A DNA stretch of 32,190 nucleotides from Saccoglossus kowalevskii (taxonomy: Eukaryota; Hemichordata; Enteropneusta; Harrimaniidae): positions 1 to 32,190 of the forward strand of contig NW_003156261.1 of assembly GCF_000003605.2 (NCBI RefSeq), in the 5' to 3' direction. This document shows positions 1-32,190 of the stretch, in pieces; positions within the stretch are counted from its first letter, which is position 1, and each line of letters starts with the position of its first letter. A model generated the notes under the pieces. That model was not told where the DNA came from, searched no databases, and saw nothing but the letters and a program-made list of their open reading frames with translations. A program made the position numbers and the translations under genes.

Positions 1-316
1 TTTACTATTGGGTCATAGCATTATCATATGGAGAGAACGCAGGTCATAATTTGGGGGAGTTTATTAAAAAAAATGCTTGATCAATAATTTACAGTGTCAC
101 ATCACCCCCCCCCCCCGAGACCAATGAATGTATTTGACAGTGATAATATAAAAACTCCATTGCAACAGCAATTAAGAGATCTGCTTACTGCATCATTAAT
201 ATCATATCCCTGTCAAATTAGTGGTTCATACTCATTTGAATCAGAACATAACAGGCCAATTTAATTGTGTCTTGCTAGGTTCAAACTTCCATCCAATCAG
301 TGTATTCTAAATATCC

Positions 317-480
317 TCAGGGGCGGCGGAGTAATGTCAGAAGGCGTTCCACGTTGCTATGACGCCCACCACTGTACCACGAGTTTCTATGGGCTCTGCA
401 CTCTGCTGTGGAATGCCGGTGAAAATAGCTAAATTTAGGAAAACAAGTACGCCCCGAGATTGATGATTCCCCACAAAGGC
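317..480. other. CpG-rich patch in 3' flank
   Basis: A 160-bp stretch is clearly richer in G+C and in CpG (GGGGCGGCGG, GGCGTTCC, GACGCCC, CGCCCCGAG) than the AT-rich DNA around it. A plus-strand ATG at 333 opens 32 codons (MSEGVPRCYDAHHC...). No known family was recognised in either strand. It could be a promoter or first exon of a neighbouring gene, or a fragment of a repeat. Confidence 0.4.
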
Positions 481-538
481 TTGAGGGTACTGTAGCCAAA
501 TATTTGTTTTTATTTACAATGAAATGTTTTTTTTTTAG

Positions 539-594
539 GAATAGGGCAACTTGTGAATGTGGGAAATGTCACATGGACATCATCTTAAGTATTG
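539..594 (+). CDS. Candidate small exon, unassigned
   Basis: A 56-nt segment sits between a strong polypyrimidine/AG acceptor (TTTTTTTTTTAG) and a consensus donor (GTAAGT). One frame is open and encodes NRATCECGKCHMDIILSI, with one base left over at each end. The CECGKCH pattern resembles cysteine-rich EGF-like or integrin-stalk exons, but it is too short to assign. No partner exon was found, and chance is a real alternative in AT-rich DNA. Confidence 0.2.
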
Positions 595-1131
595 GTAAGT
601 GTACAGGATGTAACACTATCATCATAATGATAGAGATGGCTACAATGACAAATATACATTATCTTCTAATATATTTTTATTCATCTGTACATGTCTGTCT
701 GCTTGAACATACAGCAAGTCAGAATAAGTTAACTCAACCCCTTATCTATGTTGTAATTATTATGAAAATTAAATGTGACAAAAAAAATCTATATAACTCA
801 CAGTGCAATTGTTATTCATACCTGTATATCTACAAATGTATTACATTGTATAATTCAACCTCAAGACAACTATATGTCAGTTTTTCCATTACAGAGACTG
901 TTCTCTTTTCTTTCATTGTAAATTCAAATTTTAGTATATGAAAACAGACATTTTGATTAGATTGGTTAGGAATGAAGTAAAAGATATTAAAACAATTTGG
1001 GTAAAAATATCATTGTAGAAATTGTAATGTACGATACCCGAATGTCCCATAGTTGAGAATAGGTGAATTTCACAATAGCCATCCTCCGGACAACTTAAGA
1101 TAAATTGCACACTAGTCAAATCACAGTAAAC

Positions 1132-1333
1132 GGCTATCTGCAGGTCATTTATACACAATGTCAACTGCCTTCTCTTGGTCAATTACTTTAAACAGACAAA
1201 TGCCCTCTACTGGACAATTTCTTTAAACAGACAAGTGCCCTCTACAGGTTAGTTTCTCCATACAGTCAGCTGCCTTCTGCAGGTCAGTTTCTCCACACTG
1301 TCAACTACCCTGTACGGGTCAATTACACACTAT
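1132..1333. repeat. 35-bp imperfect tandem repeat, 5-6 copies
   Basis: Units with TGCC(C/T)TCT near 1166, 1201, 1235 and 1271 and a variant near 1306 follow each other about every 35 bp, each continuing with a (G)GTCA-like segment and a TT-rich stretch (CAGTTTCTCC or CAATTTCTTT). The copies are diverged. Confidence 0.7.
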
Positions 1334-2240
1334 ATTCAAACATTTACATTACTGGTAATTGTAAGGTTGGTAATTAGTTGATAAATAAACAATTATTTTT
1401 AGTAACCAACTGTAGATATTTTATACAACAGCTTCCCTTAATTGGCAGCATTCATCCATTGTCTCAGTGAACACATTGTTCCAGAATTGCAACTATGGAG
1501 TTTTTGAATCACAGCATAGCCAGACAATGAATGATACCATGTTTTCCTTATGTTATTCAGTCATACCAATCATGGATGAATGGTCTGGGGGAAATGAAAT
1601 ATGAAATAAATAAATCATGTGACGAGCTGTAATTTATTCTATTCACATGTACTCGATGTAAGAAAAAGCTTATAAAATAGCTCAACTTGAAATAGTAATA
1701 ATGAAAAGCAAATTTAAATGAAAGAAAAACAAGTACTCATATTATGTTATTCGATGTTGAAAAAGTTTGAAACTTTAGAGCATGTTACAATTTGTTACCG
1801 GTTTCTGAAGTAAATTTAATATTTCTCAAGAAAATATAACAATTTTATCTTAAAAAAACGCAAGTGACAACAGAATAAAATATACAGCACAAAAAAAAAC
1901 TGAAAAACACTTCATAATTATACAAAGATTGTACTTGTAAAACAAACATAATCGACAAGTTAAAATAATAATTCTAAATCACTGATTTTAAAAATATTTT
2001 ACACAATTATCTTTTCAGATCTCAATAAAAATGAATCACTACTCTAAATATGCTAGTGTAAATACTGCCCTCAACAAATACAATAATCAATTTATTTATT
2101 TTTTTCATCATAATAGCAAAGAATTATTAGTTAAAGCTGACAGAATATTTTTTTTTTCAAGGAAAGTAACAAGTCTACTGTTTTTGGTGATGAGTATATT
2201 GCCCTATATGTAGCCATTGTTGACAATACCAATCATCAAG

Positions 2241-2477
2241 AAGGTCATGTGATACACAAGGTCATGTGACAAGACATAAGATCTCAGGTCATATGACTCA
2301 AGGTCTATACTAATGTGATACAAGCTGTTAATTAGGTCATGTGACACACTGTCTATTAGGTCATGTGACACACTGTCTATATCAATCATGTGACAATGTT
2401 TATATCGACCTTATGAAACGAAGACTATACACAGTATTATGTCATGTGACACAATGTCTATATTAGGTCATGTGATA
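2241..2477. repeat. Imperfect tandem repeat of GGTCATGTGAC motif
   Basis: The motif GGTCATGTGA(C/T)ACA followed by CTGTCTAT-like sequence recurs about eight times in 240 bp at uneven spacing (24-48 bp). The copies at 2335 and 2359 are nearly identical. It lies in the 3' flank of FAM135. Confidence 0.7.
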
Positions 2478-2518
2478 AATGCATGGTGGTATTTATCTTC
2501 TATGGCGGGACATTAACT

Positions 2519-2854
2519 GCATCTATTCATTGCATGTAAACCTGTTTTCTGTCATGATTGTAAATTAGAAAAGTTCTTCAATATTTATTTATTTATTGTA
2601 AAATACTTTTGAATAAATCATACTTCAGATAGCCTTAGCCCTCAGTGTTGAAATAAGGATAGGGAATCAGACATACACATGCATCTATTCATTGCATGTA
2701 AACCTGTTTTCTGTCATGATTGTAAATTAGAAAAGTTCTTCAATATTTATTTATTTATTTATTTATTTATTGTAAAATACTTTTGAATAAATCATACTTC
2801 AGATAGCCTTAGCCCTCAGTGTTGAAATAAGGATAGGGAATCAGACATACACAT
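2519..2854. repeat. Tandem duplication, 162 + 174 bp
   Basis: The segment starting GCATCTATTCATTGCATG at 2519 is repeated directly from 2681 and appears near-identical. The second copy is 12 bp longer because its ATTT run has three more units. Such similarity implies a recent duplication or an assembly duplicate. It lies 0.8-1.1 kb downstream of the FAM135 stop and may be in its 3' UTR or beyond. Confidence 0.9.
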
Positions 2855-2859
2855 GATTT

Positions 2860-2948
2860 TACATGACAACCACCTAGGTCAGTGTGATTTACTGCATGAC
2901 AGCCACCTAGGTTAGTGATTTACAGCATGACAGCCACCTAGGTCAGTG
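2860..2948. repeat. Three copies of a GCCACCTAGGT repeat
   Basis: ATGACA(A/G)CCACCTAGGT(C/T)AGTG is repeated three times at about 33-bp spacing. CCTAGG is a palindrome at the centre of each unit. Confidence 0.7.
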
Positions 2949-3643
2949 AATATTACCTATTGTAATTACAAGATTTAGTTCAACACTTAACTATTTTTAG
3001 GTTCTCTGAAGAGTTTGTTATAACAAGGTTACAGTAAACATGTTACTTGAGTCTTTTGAGGCATTTTTGCGTGAAGTCTCCTATCAGTGATAGTTTTATT
3101 ATCGCATTGTACATTTCCCTAACTTAATACAAAGTATCAGCCTCCAACGTATTTCATGATTGTTACCTTGAATACAAAAAATTACAATAATTTAAAAAGC
3201 TTGTTTTTTAAAATCAAATCAAATCTAAAATTAAAATCTGTAATATACTAGACAATACTAAGATTGAATTGTCATGGTAAATGAAATGTCAATGACTTTG
3301 TCTTGACATTTCATTTGAGAACAAATTTTACATAGATATAATGCAGAAGTTGTCACTTCAATCATCATTTCAAAATACAGTCTGCAAGCCCACAATAAAT
3401 GGTCTTCATGATTTAATATTTTCATAATTAAACAAGTACTATAACATTTATAACATTCACTAAGTTCAAATCAAATCTGAACATAGGTTGAATGTCAAAA
3501 GAAATCAACAAACTTGATGTCTTTTTGTTTTGTTTTTCTTCTTTTACTGTTGCTTTGTGTAGTTTCAAATTTTTTTAGTAAAAAAAATCACAAACCATCA
3601 AAACCAAGATTAAAAAACTGAAATGTACAAAAAAGATAATCGG
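2949..3643 (-). other. Probable FAM135 3' UTR / downstream DNA
   Basis: This AT-rich stretch follows the stop codon on the minus strand. Plus-strand TTTATT at 3095-3100 reads AATAAA on the minus strand and is a possible polyadenylation signal about 545 nt after the stop, but such words are common in AT-rich DNA. Nothing else was recognised. Confidence 0.35.
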
Positions 3644-28868
<25,225 letters not shown>

Positions 28869-28979
28869 CTGTATGCAGAAAAAAACAACAATTAGAAAAG
28901 TAACGCAAGGTGTAGCTCACCTTTCTAATAAGACACACTCAGACTTTTTGACAAAGAGAGCTCAATTAAGAAAGTAGGC

Positions 28980-29350
28980 AATAGACCATTTTTCGTTCAC
29001 TGCGAGAATCACGCGTTATGCGTGAAATCGAACGTAAAAACAGGACAAACAAAGGTCATAGCGTCGTAGTGGCGTCAAACATCGCGTGGGATTCGACAAA
29101 CGCGAAAGTATTTCGGGGACATTTCCATGCTTAATAATGTGCTGTCCACATTTGATGATAGGCAATTTCGATTAAGTGAGGGTATTCGGAAGCAATATTC
29201 CTCTGTCGAAGATCAGCCGGTCGATGTGAGCTACGAAATAAAGAAATTAGAGTTGAAAATCAAATCGTTCGATTTTTACAGCAGATGTTCGATGCGCGTC
29301 TTTCATGCATCTCGCGAGATCTCGCAATTGTACGGAAAATCACCTATTAA
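28980..29350. promoter_or_regulatory. CpG-rich patch with exact TCTCGCGAGA element
   Basis: This 370-bp stretch is dense in CpG (GCGAGAATCACGCG, TAGCGTCGTAGTGGCG, ACATCGCGTGGG, ATGCGCGTC), unlike the CpG-poor DNA on both sides. It holds one perfect TCTCGCGAGA at 29310-29319, the palindrome known in vertebrates as the BANP-bound element of CpG-island promoters. It lies about 110-480 nt upstream of the first visible FAM135 exon, within a presumed intron. It may be an internal promoter or enhancer. A plus-strand frame of 83 codons (29127-29378) overlaps it, with no recognised domain. Confidence 0.45.
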
Positions 29351-29501
29351 ATTATATTCTTTCATGTACAATATTTAGAGAAGTAGCCTGCAAGCGAGCC
29401 ATCAAGGAAATATTGACAGAATTAAGATGAGAGCTCAATATGTACCCCTATTCCTATTCTAGTGTTCATACATGTACATGTATCCTAAATTGCCCATCCT
29501 T

Positions 29502-29920
29502 ACCGGATTCTGTCGTAAATTCGCCCAGGGCCGTTAAACAGCAGTTCAGGTTTTTCAGGTTTTTAAAAAAATAAAATGGGACCAAGAAACTGCCAAGGGC
29601 GATTTTTCGGCAGTTTTTTAAGGTGTTATTTTAATCCTTTCTGATGCCTACAAGTTTCGCCATAGTCATTGACACCTATTCAAGAGTATTGATGTTTATT
29701 GCGACTAACGTGAATGGGTTAGCTTCGTTTGGACAATGAGCTGTTATCACTGTAAATAATGTTAAATTATTCTTCAAATGCTCAGTTTATCTTTTGAAAA
29801 CAACTAATTTGTTTTTATTTAAAAACAAGTCATGCTGCTTTCCCATCAAATAAGGGCCCACCAGCCATGAAACCACCCAGGGCGATTTTTCAGATGGGGG
29901 AATTTATGGCAGAATCCGGT
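29502..29920. mobile_element. MITE, 419 bp, CCGGATTCTG ends (family M3)
   Basis: The left end reads ACCGGATTCTGTCGTAAATT followed by CGCCC. The reverse complement of the right end reads ACCGGATTCTGCCATAAATT followed by CCCCC. A second, internal pair is AGGGCGATTTTTC (29598, and again at 29879). TA flanks CCGG on both sides, consistent with a TA target-site duplication. No transposase frame is present. Confidence 0.85.
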
Positions 29921-30362
29921 ACAACACAAATAGTACAGTCTGAGCATAAGCATTAGAAAGCTAAAAACTGGCTTGAATCTAGCTTAGTTTCAATTGTCAA
30001 GTATCTAAATTGCACAAAGTAGTAATATAGGTAAGTACTACAAAGAATACGTTGAAATTATTGATGGCATTGATACATGTACTTGCTTTAACCAGACATG
30101 AAGTCAGTGTGTTCCCATATGGTAAAGGGTGGTGGTCATCACAAATTTAACATATTTTACACACATTGAGTACATACATGTACATGTAGCTTAGAGTCCC
30201 ATATAAACAGAATGTGGTGTGATGACTGCTGTCCCTTTCATTAATTGATAACTATACAAATTAAATTTAGCAGAATAATTTAAAACTAGTACAAGAACAT
30301 TCCCAATTGAAGATTTTGCTGGTCAAGTAAGGTTTATTGATATTAAGAACGGCAACTACTAA
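29921..30362. other. AT-rich, no feature seen
   Basis: It contains ACATGTACATGTA-type palindromic runs near 30175. No exon, RNA gene or repeat family was recognised. Confidence 0.4.
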
Positions 30363-31240
30363 AAATTACATCTAATTAATATGCAAATAGCTATGCAGAT
30401 TATTATAAAATAATATCACACAAACATCATACATAGAAATGGTTAATTAGTATGCAAATTAGCTAATTAATATGCATATATATTAAATATTTGTCTATAC
30501 AAACAGCAAGTATGTACAAAATTTCAATCAATTTGAGTAAAGTGTTATAATGTACAAACATGCTAAACCAAATAATTATGCAGATTAGCTAATTAATATG
30601 CATATATATTAAATATTTGTCTATACAAACAGCAAGTATGTACAAAATTTCAATCAATTTGAGTAAAGTGTTATACATGTACAAACATGCTAAACCAAAT
30701 AATTATGCAAATTAGTTAATACGCACATATTAATTTAGAAGCTGTAACACATTGATCTACACAAACAGCAACATGTACAAATTTTCAATCAATTTAAGTA
30801 AACTGTTAAGATCTAAAGAACATGATAAAATCAATTAAATATACAAATTAACTAATTAAAGTGCCTAGAATAATTAGGTCATAAAATTACACAAATAAAA
30901 GTTTTAATCAGTTTGAACATACTATTAAAATATATGCAAAGCAGTCTGAAATTATTTATTGTTATGCAAATTAGTAAATTAATCTCAAACATTTAACTAA
31001 ACATACTTTATACGGGTACCACGCTATTTGACCAAACTAGTACTATGGTAACGCACAGAATACGCAAGCTGAAAACAGTTAATTAATAAGCTAATTAGCT
31101 AATTAATATACACACATTAATCTACAATATGCTTGCACAATGCATTTACTTAGTTTTAATCCATTAGAGCAAAATATTACAATACAAACAAAACATCATG
31201 ACTACGGCGACAACGACAAGTCAGACATTTCCCCCTCAGA
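30363..31240. repeat. 125-127-bp AT-rich satellite, diverged
   Basis: TATGCA(A/G)ATTAGCTAATTA followed by ATATGCATATATATTAAATA begins units at 30451, 30577 and 30704 (periods 126 and 127). Each unit contains CAGCAAGTATGTACAAAATT and TCAATCAATTTGAGTAAA. The second and third windows are almost identical. Units on either side (about 30363, 30830, 30960 and 31085) are much more diverged. Confidence 0.85.
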
Positions 31241-31860
31241 TACCTTTTCCTTCATTATCATAATGGGCAACCTAAAAACAGTTAATAGTACCTCAGTAGC
31301 TTTTGGATGTGAACTTGAATAAACAACTAACATTTACCCTACTTCAATCTAAAAGCTTTTACAACCCTTGGTGATAGTAAATGCATTATTAAAGCAGTGA
31401 TTGGTACATGAAGGTGAAGTTGAAACCAGATATCAATTTAAATGCCACTCTGTGTTTTTACATGAACCTTTCAAATGCCACAACAAATGGCAAATTTCTG
31501 CAATTTTGATTTCCAGTGTAATTTAAAGGACACCAGACAGCTGAGATGCCAATGTGCTAGGTCAATTAATATCATACCCAAAGTATCTTTGCATTTCAAT
31601 ATCACAATCTCAGCTTTCACATAAATACCATCCATGACCTTTAAAACCTTTAATAATGTCATCATTTTCACCACAAAAAATGACAATGTACAATTTCACA
31701 TATATTTATGTATTTTTCTATAATTTCTTTCTTATTTTTAGACCAAATTGACATAATTTCCCATAGGCTCTCATGAGTAATATCATGGGCTTAATCATTC
31801 ATGAATCCCAAATTTCCATAGTTCACATAGTTGAGATATTGATGGAAAAATTGAAAACTG
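31241..31860. other. AT-rich, no feature seen
   Basis: This stretch separates two blocks of the 125-bp satellite. No gene or repeat was recognised. Confidence 0.4.
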
Positions 31861-32190
31861 ACTAATTATGAAAATCAGGTAACAAATATGCTCAGATTTG
31901 TATATAAAACTAATAAGGTCTGCGCAATGTAACAGACCATCTATATACCAAGTTTCATTAAAATGTGATTAGAACCAAAAGTTATGAATTATTATGCTAA
32001 TTAGGGAATTATTATACACAGATTTTAACCCAAAATTAATCAGGTCTGTGCACTGTCCTAGAACATCTATGTACCAAGTTTCATTGAATGTGATGATTAG
32101 TATCTGAGATATCAGTGTGAAAGCTAAAAATTGGTTAATTATCCAAAATAGGTGATTAATATGTACAAGTATTTACCCCAAAATAACCAG
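31861..32190. repeat. Second block of 125-bp satellite, runs off window
   Basis: AGGTCTG(C/T)GCA(A/C)TGT, then CATCTAT(A/G)TACCAAGTTTC, recurs at 31917 and 32042, a 125-bp period. The CTAATTA...ATATG and GTACCAAGTTTCATT parts resemble the AATTAGCTAATTAATATGC and GTACAAAATTTCAATC parts of the block at 30363-31240, so both probably belong to one family. The array continues beyond 32190. Confidence 0.7.

Noticed and set aside
931-1182. Minus-strand open frame of 83 codons
   Set aside because: It overlaps the 35-bp tandem repeat, has no family match and no splice signals.
29127-29378. Plus-strand open frame of 83 codons in the CpG-rich patch
   Set aside because: No domain was recognised and no splice context is clear. 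The patch is better described by its composition and motif.

Overview
The window looks like animal nuclear DNA, most likely from a marine invertebrate (a lophotrochozoan such as a mollusc or brachiopod, or a basal deuterostome; I cannot fix the phylum). The reasons are an AT-rich background, one gene split by canonical GT/AG introns across about 25 kb, many intronic micro- and minisatellites, small inverted-repeat transposons, and frequent ACATGTA and TACCGGTA words. No bacterial operons, rRNA or tRNA genes, CRISPR arrays or retrovirus-like elements were seen.

One host gene can be read with confidence, on the minus strand: an ortholog of FAM135 (vertebrate FAM135A/FAM135B), a cytoplasmic-type protein with an N-terminal FAM135 region and a C-terminal DUF676 alpha/beta-hydrolase (lipase-like) domain. 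Sixteen exons lie between 28868 (most upstream in the window) and 3644 (stop codon). Their splice phases fit at every junction, and the joined coding length is 3744 nt (1247 codons plus stop). The true start and roughly the first 100 residues lie beyond the right edge. The gene has a very large disordered exon (12062-13847), an in-frame 36-nt microexon (16922-16957) that looks like a cassette, and an intact GHSLG nucleophile-elbow motif (8101-8252).

Layout from left to right. 1-3643 is the 3' flank or 3' UTR, with short tandem repeats, a 162/174-bp tandem duplication, a CpG-rich patch and one weak candidate plus-strand exon. 3644-13847 holds the lipase-like end and the large exon, with introns carrying a 35/36-bp minisatellite (4267-5264), an inverted-repeat MITE (7322-7535) and a second MITE family (10402-10557, 11351-11564). 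15320-22819 holds the middle exons; one intron contains a 27-bp minisatellite of about 90 copies with higher-order structure, next to a 50-N assembly gap whose flanks are duplicated. 22820-28868 holds the upstream exons, a further MITE (25806-26000), dispersed repeats and an AACAC microsatellite. 28869-32190 has a CpG-rich patch with an exact TCTCGCGAGA element, a 419-bp MITE and a diverged 125-bp satellite that runs off the window.

No clearly new multi-gene system is present. The observations most worth checking are the microexon, the CpG-rich patch with the TCTCGCGAGA element, the shared ends of several MITE families, and the gap artefact beside the large minisatellite.
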